This document shows, one piece after another, positions 1 through 8,526 of a DNA stretch of 64,000 nt. This DNA is from JALHMI01 sp964598535. Lineage in GTDB: Bacteria > Planctomycetota > Planctomycetia > Pirellulales > PALSA-1355. The position numbers and the translations under genes were made by a program. The notes beneath the pieces were generated by a model. That model did no database searches. It had not been told where the DNA came from and was given only the letters and a program-made list of their open reading frames with translations. Location of the stretch: positions 1-64,000 of the forward strand of contig CAZRCI010000010.1 in the NCBI GenBank assembly GCA_964598535.1, in the 5' to 3' direction. Numbering within the stretch: the first letter of the stretch is position 1; the number at the start of each line of letters is the position of its first letter.

Positions 1-912
1 GAAGAGGCCGGCGTCCATTCGGGCGACTCGGCCTGCGTGATTCCACCCTACAGCTTGCAGGGGCCCATCTTGCAAGAAATCCGCGAAGCCACGCACGCCC
101 TGGCTAAAAAGCTCCGCGTGCGCGGACTGATGAACATCCAGTATGCGATCAAGAAAGAAGACGGCCGCCAAAATCTCTACGTGCTCGAGGTCAACCCTCG
201 GGCCAGCCGCACGGTGCCGTTCGTCTCCAAGGCCACCGGCGTGCCTGTGGCCAAGATCGCCGCCAAGGTGATGGCCGGCCTGACGCTGGCCGAAGCGGGG
301 CTGGTCAAAGAGCCCATTCCCAGCCACGTGTCGATCAAAGAAAGCGTGTTCCCCTTCCGCAAGTTCGCCGGCGTCGACATCGTGCTCGGCCCCGAGATGC
401 GCTCGACCGGCGAGGTGATGGGCATCAGCGAGCGGTTTTCCATCGCCTTTGCCAAGTCGCAACTGGCGGCCGGCACCGTGCTGCCGCGCGAGGGCACGAT
501 CTTCATCAGCGTCGCCGCGCCCGCCAAGGAACACATGGTCGGGCTGGCCCAACGCCTGGCAAAGCTCGGCTACAAGCTGATGTCCACCGAAGGCACCGCG
601 CGCCGGCTCGAAGCGGCCGGCATCCCCGTGCAGCAGATCAACAAGCTGCAGGAAGGGCAGCCGAACCTGCTCGACTATCTGGTCGACGGCGCGATCCACC
701 TGATCATGAACACGCCCAGCGGCAAGGGCGCTCGAACCGACGAAGGACGCATCCGCGCCGCGGCCGTGGCCGGCGGCGTCCCCTGCATCACCACGATTCA
801 AGCCGCCGACGCCGCGGTGCGCGCGATGGAAGCTCTGCGCGACGAGGAGATCACCGTCCAGGCGCTCCAAGACCGCTTCGCTCCGGAGCCGCGAAAAAAG
901 CAGGTGGTGTAG
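1..912 (+). CDS. carB: Carbamoyl-phosphate synthase large subunit, C-terminal part (5' truncated by window)
   Basis: The large subunit makes carbamoyl phosphate from ammonia, bicarbonate and two ATP for pyrimidine and arginine synthesis. The reading frame is open from base 1, so the gene starts outside the window; 303 codons are seen. The first residues, EEAGVHSGDSACVIPP, are a hallmark of the second ATP-grasp half of CarB, followed by the ATP-grasp tail EVNPRASRTVPFVSK. The last ~120 residues form the MGS-like allosteric domain (GYKLMSTEGTARRL, then ARTDEGRIRAAAV and IPC-like VPCITT). The GTG at 37 is an internal codon, not a start. Family assignment is secure. Confidence 0.97.
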   Translation, partial: EEAGVHSGDSACVIPPYSLQGPILQEIREATHALAKKLRVRGLMNIQYAIKKEDGRQNLYVLEVNPRASRTVPFVSKATGVPVAKIAAKVMAGLTLAEAGLVKEPIPSHVSIKESVFPFRKFAGVDIVLGPEMRSTGEVMGISERFSIAFAKSQLAAGTVLPREGTIFISVAAPAKEHMVGLAQRLAKLGYKLMSTEGTARRLEAAGIPVQQINKLQEGQPNLLDYLVDGAIHLIMNTPSGKGARTDEGRIRAAAVAGGVPCITTIQAADAAVRAMEALRDEEITVQALQDRFAPEPRKKQVV

Positions 913-995
913 CCCCAAAACGACTGACCGCGACGGGCTTCTGTTTGCATGTCAACGCCGGCCCCTCGGTCCCCAAAAAGGCTTACCTCGACCAC

Positions 996-1388
996 ATGTC
1001 CGAACTGCCGCTCACCCAAAAACTGCTCCTGCTGTGCGTCGCCGGATCGGCCGGCACGCTCGCGCGGTATTTTCTCGCGGGCATCGTGCAACGGCTGCAC
1101 CCTTACGACTTCCCCTGGGGCACGCTGGTCGTCAACGCCCTGGGATGTTTTCTCTTCGGCCTCGTCTGGTCGCTTGCCGAGGGACGCGGGCTGATCAGCG
1201 CGAACGCCCGGGCGATCATCCTCGTCGGCTTCATGGGAGCCTTTACCACGTTCAGCACGTTCGCCTTCGAAACGTCGCAGCTCATGCAGCGGCACGAGAT
1301 GCTGTCTGCCGTAGCGAACCTTCTGCTGAGCAACGTGCTGGGCGTCGTGCTCGTGTTCGCCGGCCTGTTGCTCGGACGGTTGCCGTAG
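996..1388 (+). CDS. crcB: CrcB/FluC fluoride ion channel
   Basis: A 130-residue protein of four predicted membrane helices, the normal size of a FluC dual-topology fluoride channel. Family motifs are present in order: GTLARYF near the start, WGTLVVNALGCFLFG in helix 2, and GFMGAFTTFSTFAFE in helix 3 with the polar track and Phe residues lining the pore. The frame is open back to a TTG at 945, but the ATG at 996 gives the usual family N-terminus, so it is preferred. Many organisms use two crcB copies; only one is visible here. The 83-base gap after carB shows no fluoride riboswitch that I can recognise. Confidence 0.92.
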   Translation: MSELPLTQKLLLLCVAGSAGTLARYFLAGIVQRLHPYDFPWGTLVVNALGCFLFGLVWSLAEGRGLISANARAIILVGFMGAFTTFSTFAFETSQLMQRHEMLSAVANLLLSNVLGVVLVFAGLLLGRLP

Positions 1389-1471
1389 TAGCGCCGCCAA
1401 AAGGAAGACGAGAGTACCCGTATATCGCCTGAAGATTGAATGCAGGGATATGCCGCACTTGGTGGTGTCCT

Positions 1472-1624
1472 AGCAGCCTGTTGAAAAATGCCATCGTGAC
1501 ATTTTTCAACCTCGCCAAGTGCGGAGCAAGCTCCGCACGGCTCGCAAAATAACGACCCCGCGTCGCTATTTTGCCATCGCATCCCTGCGATGTCGCAGCC
1601 CGTTGAAGAATTCAACGGGCTGTT
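1472..1624. repeat. Large hairpin-rich intergenic repeat (full-length member of a dispersed family)
   Basis: About 150 bases fold into five successive hairpins inside an outer stem. Hairpin arms: 1480-1490/1500-1510 (GTTGAAAAATG), 1519-1526/1531-1538 (GTGCGGAG), 1544-1555/1563-1574 (one wobble), 1575-1581/1586-1592 (CATCGCA), and 1597-1607/1611-1621 (AGCCCGTTGAA). The outer arms 1472-1485 and 1611-1624 pair with two wobbles. It lies between convergent crcB and the MFS gene, where it could end transcription. Related pieces occur at 20351-20408, 43228-43285 and 61524-61555. Confidence 0.8.
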
Positions 1625-1823
1625 AGGAGTGCGTTACCGCGGGCGGCGCCAAAGCACCGGGTGGATTCGTTGGTTTCCGGGTTGAGGCGGATTTTTCCGG
1701 TTTTCCATGCGCCGCTGATTTCGATCCGCGCGCCGGCAAAGACAACGTCCTGGTTCAAGCCCGACTGCGCTAGCATCGGCGGGATCGCGTACACAGACGC
1801 GGTGAGCGTCTGTTCGCGGTCAG
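1625..1823 (-). other. Intergenic stretch with an open minus-strand frame, possible gene remnant
   Basis: Between the repeat and the end of the MFS gene, the minus strand has an open frame that reads plausibly as protein (for example LTASVYAIPPMLAQSGLNQD and GARIEISGAWKTGKIRLN). It has no start of its own: upstream it runs into the MFS gene in another frame, and downstream it reads into the hairpin repeat. It could be a decayed gene end or chance. I do not recognise it. Confidence 0.25.
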
Positions 1824-3170
1824 CTATGCAAGCGCCGCGTCGCTGTCGGGCACATGCCGCCGCGCGTCGACCGCCAGCCAGCAGCACGCGCCCACGAAGA
1901 GTACCGCGGCATAGACGTAGAACGCCGGATCCCACTGGTCGCGGCCCATGTGCCCCTGCTCGCGCATCCACGTGACGAACTGTCCCAGGAACAACGTCGA
2001 GGCGAACGCTCCCGGCACGCCCAGCGAGTTCATCAATCCGAAGATCGAGCCCAGGTGCCGCCCGCTGATCTCGGTGGTCACGGCCCACAGCGTGGCCTGC
2101 TGCGACATCGTTCCCAGGCACGCGGCCGCCGCCCACAGGCTGGTGGCTAGTGGCGACTCGGCCCGCACGCTTGCCACTAGGCATCCCGCGGCCAGCGCGG
2201 TACCCAGGAATCCATAGATCCGAAATCGCGCCGGGTGGAAGTTCGTCATCCGCGCCAGCCGATCGTTGAAGTATCCGCTGGACAGGCAGCCGATCGCGGC
2301 CCCGGCCAGCACCAGCGACGCGAGCCAGGCGCTTTGTTGGCTCGACACGCCGCGGCCCGACTCGAGATAGCTCGGATACCAGTTGATTACCATGTAGTAA
2401 ATCGCCGACGAGCAGGTCTGCACGATTCCCAGCAGCCAGATGTTGCGGCTCGTCAGAATGCCGCGCCATGGAAGCGGCGGATGCTCCGTGCTCGGCAGCG
2501 GCGGGCGGCCGTGTGCGATCAGCCGTCGTTCGGCCTCGTTTGCGCTGGGATGTTCGGCCGGATCATCGCGAAACCACCAATAGAACGCCGCCGCCCACAC
2601 GATTCCCAGCGAGCCGAACACGACGAACGCGCCGCGCCAGCCGACCAGATCGATCAGCGCCTGGGCCACGGGCGGGGCCGATGCCGCGCCGAGCTGCGCG
2701 CTGGTTAGAATCAACCCCTGCGCCATCCCCCGGCCCGCCAAGGGAAACCAGCGGGCGATCACCCGGGCCGCGTTGGGATAAGCGCCGGCTTCGCCCGCGC
2801 CGAATAGAAACCGCACCGCGACGAGCATCGCCAGCCCGGTTGCTGCTCCGGTCAGCGCCGTGAACAGCGACCACCAGATGACGATTCTGGCCAGCACGCC
2901 GCGCGATCCGTACCGGTCGCCCCAGCGGCCGGCCGGCACTTCGAACAGTCCATAGGCCAGCGTGAAAGCAGCCAGCGCATAGCCAAGCTGCGCTTCGGTC
3001 AGCCTCAGATCTTCGCGCAGCGGGATGGCCGCCTTGCCGATGCACGCTCGATCGATGTACAGCACGAAGGTCAACGAGCACAAAAACGCCAACACGCCGA
3101 ACCGCGCCCGCGTGGGGGGTGATTCAAGCTGGCTGGCTGGCTCGGCGGAGATTTCGCGGTTGGCATTCAC
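1824..3170 (-). CDS. MFS transporter, anion:cation symporter-like
   Basis: A 448-residue major facilitator with about 12 hydrophobic segments. The first half has a cytoplasmic-loop signature (GRWGDRYGSRGVLARI) and the RFLFGAGEAGAYPNAARVIARWF stretch characteristic of the hexuronate/glucarate/phthalate (ACS) branch, so the substrate is probably an organic or sugar acid; that is inference. Residues ~230-245 form the central loop. It is convergent with crcB across the large hairpin repeat. No catabolic gene beside it narrows the substrate. Confidence 0.85.
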   Translation of the reverse strand: MNANREISAEPASQLESPPTRARFGVLAFLCSLTFVLYIDRACIGKAAIPLREDLRLTEAQLGYALAAFTLAYGLFEVPAGRWGDRYGSRGVLARIVIWWSLFTALTGAATGLAMLVAVRFLFGAGEAGAYPNAARVIARWFPLAGRGMAQGLILTSAQLGAASAPPVAQALIDLVGWRGAFVVFGSLGIVWAAAFYWWFRDDPAEHPSANEAERRLIAHGRPPLPSTEHPPLPWRGILTSRNIWLLGIVQTCSSAIYYMVINWYPSYLESGRGVSSQQSAWLASLVLAGAAIGCLSSGYFNDRLARMTNFHPARFRIYGFLGTALAAGCLVASVRAESPLATSLWAAAACLGTMSQQATLWAVTTEISGRHLGSIFGLMNSLGVPGAFASTLFLGQFVTWMREQGHMGRDQWDPAFYVYAAVLFVGACCWLAVDARRHVPDSDAALA

Positions 3171-3234
3171 GAGCGGAGTGTAAGCCAGCGGGCAGCGCCG
3201 AGCAAGCGAAGCCGCGCTGCGCGCTCGGCATGCG

Positions 3235-3711
3235 CTACCCGCGCCGCTCGAGCTGTTTCGCCGTGACCATCATGTAAATCGAATCGGCCAGCGCGATTTC
3301 CTTGCCCTCGGGCGACGTGATCACCGCGTCGGTGTGGATGATTTGCCGCCCCATTCGCAGCACGCGCGCGTCGCAGAAGACTTTCCCCTCGGAGACGGGC
3401 CGCAGATACTTCAAGCGTAGATCGACCGAAACGATCCGCCCGCCGTGCTCGTCGCGCATGGCGCGGTGCTCGGGCGTCAGCAGAATCGAGTGGGCAATGG
3501 CGGTGTCGGCCAGCGACGCCATCGCGCCGCCGTGCAGAATGCCGGCCGGCTGGCACAGATCCTCGCGCCAGGTCATCGCCAAGCGAGCTCGGCCAGGAGC
3601 GATATCCACCAGTTCCATGCCCAGCAACTGGTTGAACGGAAACGCCTTGAAAAAGGCGAACAGCGCCTGGCGGTCCTTCTCGAGCGCTGCGTCGGTCGAT
3701 TCGGCGTTCAT
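3235..3711 (-). CDS. PaaI-family hotdog-fold thioesterase
   Basis: 158 residues with the 4HBT hotdog core: PAGILHGGAMASLADTA around residues 55-71 holds the HGG motif and the Asp/Glu-bearing helix used to hydrolyse acyl-CoA thioesters in this family. The later strand VSVDLRLKYLRPVSEGKV matches the second half of the fold. The frame stays open far upstream, but the ATG at 3711 gives a normal family length, and the extension would run through the divergent yceI-like gene. The acyl substrate cannot be told from sequence. Confidence 0.85.
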   Translation of the reverse strand: MNAESTDAALEKDRQALFAFFKAFPFNQLLGMELVDIAPGRARLAMTWREDLCQPAGILHGGAMASLADTAIAHSILLTPEHRAMRDEHGGRIVSVDLRLKYLRPVSEGKVFCDARVLRMGRQIIHTDAVITSPEGKEIALADSIYMMVTAKQLERRG

Positions 3712-3898
3712 CAATTCGTTCTCCCCGCGATCGGCGTTGTACACGGCTCGGCAGCCGCTCAACTTACCAGATACGCGCGCCGGCCGCATCGCGCGAGAAT
3801 CGCCGTTTTGCCCTCGCCCGCCCGTGGTCGCGTCGGCCATAATCGTGGCAAAGCAACCTTTACCAGAAATCCCCGCCCTCGTTCGAGGATCATTCATC

Positions 3899-4462
3899 AT
3901 GCTGCGTCCCTTAGCGTTTGCGACTTCGCTTGTTGTTTCCCTGCTCGCCACCACCCTCCGGGCGGAAACCGCGGTGATCGACCCCGTGCATTCGAGCGTC
4001 CTATTCCGCATCAAGCATCTGAACACAAGCTGGACCTGGGGGCGCTTCAACGACGTGCAGGGCGGCCTCGCGCTCGAAGGCGGCGTTCCCCGGGAAATCG
4101 ATGTTACGGTTTCCGTCGACAGCGTCGACACCGCCAACGCCAAGCGCGACGAGCACCTCAAGGGCCCCGACTTCTTCAACGCCAAGCAGTTTCCGGCCAT
4201 TACCTTCCAAAGCACCAAGGTCACCCAGCTCGACGACACGCACTACGACGTCGAGGGCGAGCTGACGCTCCACGGCGTTAAAGAGAACGTGCGCATTCGG
4301 CTCGAAAAGACCGGCAGCGGCCGCACGCCCATGACCGGGCCCGTCGTCGGTTTCGCCGCCAAGTTCAAAATCAAACGCAGCGACTTCGGCATGAAAACAA
4401 TGGTCGGCCCGGTGGGCGACGAAGTGCTGATCATCGTCGCGCTGGAATGCTCCGTAAAGTAG
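3899..4462 (+). CDS. YceI-family periplasmic protein
   Basis: 187 residues: a signal peptide (MLRPLAFATSLVVSLLATTLRA) and then the YceI lipocalin-like β-barrel, starting AVIDPVHSSVLFRIKHLNTS with the typical DxxHSxxxFxxxH pattern. The HLKGPDFFNAKQFPAITF stretch is another family hallmark. Members bind isoprenoid lipids in the periplasm and are often stress induced. The frame is open upstream to 3302, but this would overlap the divergent thioesterase gene, so the ATG before the signal peptide is chosen. Confidence 0.92.
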   Translation: MLRPLAFATSLVVSLLATTLRAETAVIDPVHSSVLFRIKHLNTSWTWGRFNDVQGGLALEGGVPREIDVTVSVDSVDTANAKRDEHLKGPDFFNAKQFPAITFQSTKVTQLDDTHYDVEGELTLHGVKENVRIRLEKTGSGRTPMTGPVVGFAAKFKIKRSDFGMKTMVGPVGDEVLIIVALECSVK

Positions 4463-4502
4463 CATTGCCGCAACTTCATAAGCCTGGGAGTCGACCGACA
4501 GC

Positions 4503-5360
4503 ATGATTTGGAAACTGTTCGCCACGCTCGTCTTGCCCGCGGGCGTCTGCGCCCTGGTGCTGGTCGCCGGTTGGCGCATGACCCGGCATCGGCTCAGCTC
4601 GCGCGACAGCCGTTCCTGGGCCGGCCCGCTCGCCACCGCGACGGGCTTCGTCACGGGTTATCTCGCCGTCTTCGGTTGGACCGGCCTTCCGCCGCACGAC
4701 GCGCTCGATTGGCTGCTGCCGCTGGCGCTGCCGCTCGCGCTGCTGGGAATGCTCCAGTCTTATTATCGCTGGCCGCTGCCAGCCGCTGTGATGGCCATCG
4801 CCGTGGCCGTGGCCGCGACGCTGGTCCTGGTGTCGTGGCCGCTACTGGCCCTGCGCACCGATGAAAGCTTGCACTGGAAGCTCTTTGCCGCCACCACGGT
4901 CGCCATGTGTACGCTGATCCCACTGGATCGGCTTGCCCAGCGGCTATCGTTGGGGCGCATGAGCGCGATCCTGCTCGCCGTGGCCGCGCCGGCAGCCGTC
5001 ACGCTCGGCTGCTCGGGCAGCATGCGGCTGGCGCTGATCGGCACGGTGTTGGCGGCCACGCAAGCGGGCGCTCTGGCCGCCGGCGTCGTGCTGGGCGGTT
5101 CGGCCGTCGCGCGCGGCGTCGCGCTGGTTTTTGGCTCGCTGCTGGCGGGGCTGCTGTGGATCGGCTTCGCCTACGCCAGCCTCTCGGCCAGCAATGCGCT
5201 GCTTCTGGCCGCGGCGCCAAGTTGCGCCTGGCTTGGCCGTTGGGCTCCGCGCAGGTTCGGCTGGTCGGTCAACTTCGCCTCGCAAGTCGGCGCCGTGCTG
5301 GCCGTCGCGTTCCTCGCTCTGGGTCGGGCCTGGCTCGAGTTTGGCGCCTCGGGCCTCTAA
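4503..5360 (+). CDS. Polytopic membrane protein of unknown function
   Basis: 285 residues, mostly Leu/Ala/Val, with about eight predicted membrane helices (around residues 5-22, 45-60, 70-85, 92-118, 128-145, 153-168, 175-215 and 262-280). No catalytic or transport motif was recognised. It follows the YceI gene by 40 bases on the same strand, so the two may be co-transcribed. Its stop lies 4 bases from the end of the convergent dehydrogenase gene. Similar anonymous membrane proteins are common in planctomycetes. Confidence 0.7.
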   Translation: MIWKLFATLVLPAGVCALVLVAGWRMTRHRLSSRDSRSWAGPLATATGFVTGYLAVFGWTGLPPHDALDWLLPLALPLALLGMLQSYYRWPLPAAVMAIAVAVAATLVLVSWPLLALRTDESLHWKLFAATTVAMCTLIPLDRLAQRLSLGRMSAILLAVAAPAAVTLGCSGSMRLALIGTVLAATQAGALAAGVVLGGSAVARGVALVFGSLLAGLLWIGFAYASLSASNALLLAAAPSCAWLGRWAPRRFGWSVNFASQVGAVLAVAFLALGRAWLEFGASGL

Positions 5361-5364
5361 CGCC

Positions 5365-6348
5365 TTACGGCACCAGCACTGCCGCGCCGGTTAGTCGCCC
5401 CCCGCGCAGATCGTCCAGGGCGCGATTGGCGTCCTCCAACCGATAGACGGTTGTCGCCGGCCGTACGCCCGCTCGCGGCGCAAGCGCCAGAAACTCCTCG
5501 CCATCGCGCCGCGTGAGGTTCGCCACCGACCGCACCACGCGCTCACCCCATAATAGATCGTACGAGAACCGCGGGATGTCGCTCATGTGAATGCCGGCAC
5601 AGACGATGGTCGCTCCCTTGGCCGACGCGGCCAGCGCAGCCGGCACCAACGTGCCGACCGGCGCATAGATGATCGCCGCTTCGAGCAGTTCGGGCGGCGT
5701 CTCGTCCGAACCGCCTGCCCAACGCGCGCCTAACGCGCGCGCAAACGCCTGCCCTTCTGTATCGCCCGGCCGCGTGAAGGCATAGATCTCTCGCCCCTGA
5801 AACCGGGCAACCTGCGTAATCAGGTGAGCAGCCGCGCCAAAGCCATAGATTCCCAGCCGCTGGGCTTGATCTGTCAACGTCAGTGAACGGTAGCCGATCA
5901 ACCCAGCGCACATTAGCGGCGACGCTTGCACGTCGCTGTACTCGGCCGGCAGCGGAAAGCAAAATCGCTCGTCGGCCACCGTGTACTCCGCGTAGCCGCC
6001 GTCGCGCGTGTAGCCCGTAAACGTGGGGCGATCGCACAGGTTCTCGCGTTCCGATCGGCAGTACGAGCACGCGCCGCAGGTCTCTCCGAGCCAACCGACT
6101 CCGACCCGCTCTCCGACCCTCAGACGCGTGCAGCCTGCGCCGAGCTCGACGACTTCTCCCACGATCTCGTGGCCCGGAATGAGCGGCAGCTTCGGCCGTG
6201 CTAGCTCGCCATCGACGATATGTAAATCCGTTCGACAGACACCGCAGGCCAACACCCGCAACCGCGCTTGCCGTGGTCCACAGGCAGGTTTCTCGACCTC
6301 GCGCAGCTCGAGTGGCTGGCGTGGGTTGCTAAACATCATGGCATACAT
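5365..6348 (-). CDS. Zinc-dependent alcohol dehydrogenase (AdhA-like, MDR superfamily)
   Basis: A 327-residue medium-chain dehydrogenase. The catalytic zinc site begins with ACGVCRTDLHIVDG and GHEIVGEVVELG; the structural zinc loop has the four cysteines in CGACSYCRSERENLC. A GxGxxx-type nucleotide-binding stretch (GIYGFGAAAHLITQVA) sits in the Rossmann half. This subgroup oxidises or reduces simple alcohols and aldehydes with NAD(P). The frame begins at 6372, but starting at the ATG at 6348 (MYAMMFSNPRQPLELREV) gives the usual N-terminus. No clear ribosome site decides it. Confidence 0.9.
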   Translation of the reverse strand: MYAMMFSNPRQPLELREVEKPACGPRQARLRVLACGVCRTDLHIVDGELARPKLPLIPGHEIVGEVVELGAGCTRLRVGERVGVGWLGETCGACSYCRSERENLCDRPTFTGYTRDGGYAEYTVADERFCFPLPAEYSDVQASPLMCAGLIGYRSLTLTDQAQRLGIYGFGAAAHLITQVARFQGREIYAFTRPGDTEGQAFARALGARWAGGSDETPPELLEAAIIYAPVGTLVPAALAASAKGATIVCAGIHMSDIPRFSYDLLWGERVVRSVANLTRRDGEEFLALAPRAGVRPATTVYRLEDANRALDDLRGGRLTGAAVLVP

Positions 6349-6545
6349 GCTGTTCACCGTTTGCCCACCCACTGCTGGTCAACTTGTATCCGGGTCGCTC
6401 ATGGTTCGCGCGACCTTCGCACGTGATTTATGCACTTGGGGATCAAAACATGCGATTTGAGGCGAAAATCGCTGTTGGCACGAGATTCGCAGAGATTCGT
6501 AACAGAACCGCGCTATGTTGCCCCGTGCCTCTCGAACTTATCAGG

Positions 6546-6845
6546 ATGTCCCCCATGATTGCATCGCCGCGCCCCACGCGCCAGCAGCAGTTTTCTTCCG
6601 AGAGCGATCGCAGATTGCATGCCACCGTGACCGATGTGCTCGCTAAAAGCAAATACAGTCCGTTGCGAAGCTTAAGCTGCCACGTTCAGGACGGCGTCGT
6701 GGAGATCTCGGGCACGGTCGGGTCGTTCTATCTCAAACAACTGGCCACGACCGCGCTGCTCCCCCTCTCGCCCGAGGGCCGACTGCACAACCTGGTCGAA
6801 GTGCGCGAGCTGCCGGGCCTGGCCTATGCCCGAGCGACCGCCTGA
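6546..6845 (+). CDS. BON-domain protein
   Basis: About 99 residues. Residues ~22-90 resemble a BON domain: a helix (DRRLHATVTDVLAKS), then LSCHVQDGVVEISGTVGSFYLKQLA, with the strand-turn-strand GxVxLxGxV pattern of lipid- or membrane-associated BON proteins. There is no signal peptide with the ATG starts at 6546 or 6555. It lies divergent from the dehydrogenase and just before the universal stress proteins on the other strand. The domain call is moderate and the role is unknown. Confidence 0.65.
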   Translation: MSPMIASPRPTRQQQFSSESDRRLHATVTDVLAKSKYSPLRSLSCHVQDGVVEISGTVGSFYLKQLATTALLPLSPEGRLHNLVEVRELPGLAYARATA

Positions 6846-6941
6846 CCCGCCTTTTTATCCCGCGGCGAATTGGCTTAGCGGCCACACGCGCGGTAGATCT
6901 CCAGGCACGCTAGGCCTCCTGCTGAGCCCCAGGCTGCTTGC

Positions 6942-7862
6942 CTACCGTGCGGGCAGCGGAGCCACGACCACCGAGCAGGGAGCATGATTCAGCACCGCGT
7001 CCGAGGTGCTCCCCAGCAGCGCGCTCGAAAGCCGGCTCTTGGCGTGCGAGCCGACGAAGGCGACATCGACTTTTTCTTTTGCGATCTGCGCCAACACGAC
7101 GCTCGATGGCTCGCCCTCGATCACTTCGGCTTGATACTTCGAAAAGACGTTCGGTAACCCGTTCGTATACGCTTCCAGCGCTGCGCGCGAGGCGGCGATA
7201 TCTTCGTCGTGCTCGCGAGCCCAGGCTTGAACCATCGCTTCCACGTCCGGGCTACGGGCTTGTTGCTGCAACCATTCGGGCACTTTGCCGGCGAACAAGG
7301 ACGGAATCGCGTTGAGCACATGGCACACCGAGCCGCTGGGCCAGGTGAACTTGTCCAGCAGGTCCGCGTGCTTGCACTCCTGCTTCGGGTCTTCGCAGGT
7401 CAGCAGCACCTGCATCGTTTGCCCGGGCTGTTTGCCCTCCGCGACGCGGCTGACCCACACCGGGACCTTCGATCCGTGAACGATGGCCCGCGAGACGCTC
7501 CCCAGCAGCAACCGCTCGAATCGGCCCAGGCCGCGGGCGCCAACGACGATCAGATCGGCCCGCCAGACGTCGGCGGCGGCTAAGATGCCCTGCCGCGCGT
7601 CGTGCTGATCGGCGACGATCGACTCGGCCTTGGCTTGCAGCGCCTGGGGCAGCCGCTGCCGGGCTTCGGCGAAGATCGCGTCGACCAAGCCCTGGCGGGC
7701 TCGTTCGATGACGTGCGAATCCGCCGTGGTTAGTTGAAAATACTTGCTGGGCGGGGCGCAAAACAGGGCCAACGGATCGCGCTCGGCGTTCAGCAACGCG
7801 CCGACCTGCGCGACCGCGGCCAGCGAATGTTCCGAACCATCAACGGCAAACAAGACTTTCAT
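6942..7862 (-). CDS. Tandem universal stress protein (two UspA domains)
   Basis: 306 residues made of two UspA folds. The first starts MKVLFAVDGSEHSLAAV and ends with the ATP-binding signature GARGLGRFERLLLGSVSRAI. The second half keeps GSHAKSRLSSALLGSTSD and the final strand CSVVVAP. Such cytoplasmic proteins help cells survive starvation, oxidative or respiratory stress. It is the last of three same-strand genes after another Usp and a small cytochrome c, although a GC-rich hairpin at 7899-7917 may separate it from the cytochrome gene. Confidence 0.93.
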   Translation of the reverse strand: MKVLFAVDGSEHSLAAVAQVGALLNAERDPLALFCAPPSKYFQLTTADSHVIERARQGLVDAIFAEARQRLPQALQAKAESIVADQHDARQGILAAADVWRADLIVVGARGLGRFERLLLGSVSRAIVHGSKVPVWVSRVAEGKQPGQTMQVLLTCEDPKQECKHADLLDKFTWPSGSVCHVLNAIPSLFAGKVPEWLQQQARSPDVEAMVQAWAREHDEDIAASRAALEAYTNGLPNVFSKYQAEVIEGEPSSVVLAQIAKEKVDVAFVGSHAKSRLSSALLGSTSDAVLNHAPCSVVVAPLPAR

Positions 7863-7898
7863 CGTTCAATCTTCTCCCGATGCGCTCCCCTTCGACTG

Positions 7899-7917
7899 CC
7901 GGCCTCGGCGAGGCCGG
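7899..7917 (-). terminator. GC-rich hairpin between cytochrome c and Usp genes
   Basis: The arms CCGGCCTC and GAGGCCGG flank a 3-base loop. It sits 37 bases before the tandem Usp start and after the cytochrome gene end on the minus strand. There is no T-run, so it could be a pause or processing site rather than a full intrinsic terminator. Confidence 0.45.
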
Positions 7918-8047
7918 TACCCTGACCGCAAGCAACCCTGAGTGTACCGAGATCGAAGCCCTGGAGGCTATGTCCCTGTCCTCGGGGCCTTATGTTCCTG
8001 GGGTCTGCTCAGCGTCCTGACGCGCTGCCCCCCCGTTCGACATTCGA

Positions 8048-8446
8048 TCAGTCGACCCGCGCCATCCGCACGTCCCGCAGGTATTTGTGGCATTCGACGC
8101 ACCGCTGCAAGACAACATTGTACTCCTTGGTCGCCCGATCGAGATTCTTCTCGCGAGCGGCTTCGCTGAGCGCGTTAGCCGCCGTGCGAAACTTCTTGCT
8201 GTACTCGATATACTGTGGCGTCTGCAACACCTGCCAGGTGACGGCCAGGCTCAACAGGCTCATCTCCTGGGCGCCTTTGGAGATCTTGTCGAAGTCGCCT
8301 CGTACGAGGCCCTCGACCACATTCTGTGAATGCACCAGCTTCGCCCGCATGAAGTCATTGAGTTCGTCGGCCGTGGCCGCGTCGCCCCGAGTCAGACAAA
8401 CGGCCGTCGCGGCCACCAGCAGCAAACTCATCGTGAGCGGTTTCAT
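8048..8446 (-). CDS. Small exported monohaem cytochrome (cytochrome c'-like helical bundle)
   Basis: 132 residues: a signal peptide (MKPLTMSLLLVAATAVCLTRG), a mostly helical body, and a single CVECH haem site at residues 116-120 close to the C-terminus. A haem site at the end of a helical bundle is the plan of class II (c'-like) cytochromes. A good ribosome site (AGGAGA) precedes the ATG at 8446; the longer open frame to 8572 would overlap the upstream Usp gene. Its place between two Usp genes suggests a role in a redox or gas-related stress response; this is inference. Confidence 0.75.
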   Translation of the reverse strand: MKPLTMSLLLVAATAVCLTRGDAATADELNDFMRAKLVHSQNVVEGLVRGDFDKISKGAQEMSLLSLAVTWQVLQTPQYIEYSKKFRTAANALSEAAREKNLDRATKEYNVVLQRCVECHKYLRDVRMARVD

Positions 8447-8526
8447 CGGCTCGGTTCTCCTGGCTTTAGTTGATTTCGCTACGAACGACCAATCTCGACC
8501 GACATTTCCCCGCGGCGGGCATTCCC

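Noticed and set aside
913..995. Possible fluoride riboswitch before crcB
   Set aside because: The gap is only 83 bases and lacks the conserved GG...pseudoknot pattern I would expect.
7920..7945. σ54-like minus-strand site upstream of the tandem Usp
   Set aside because: The spacing between GG and GC elements is 13 rather than 10 bases.
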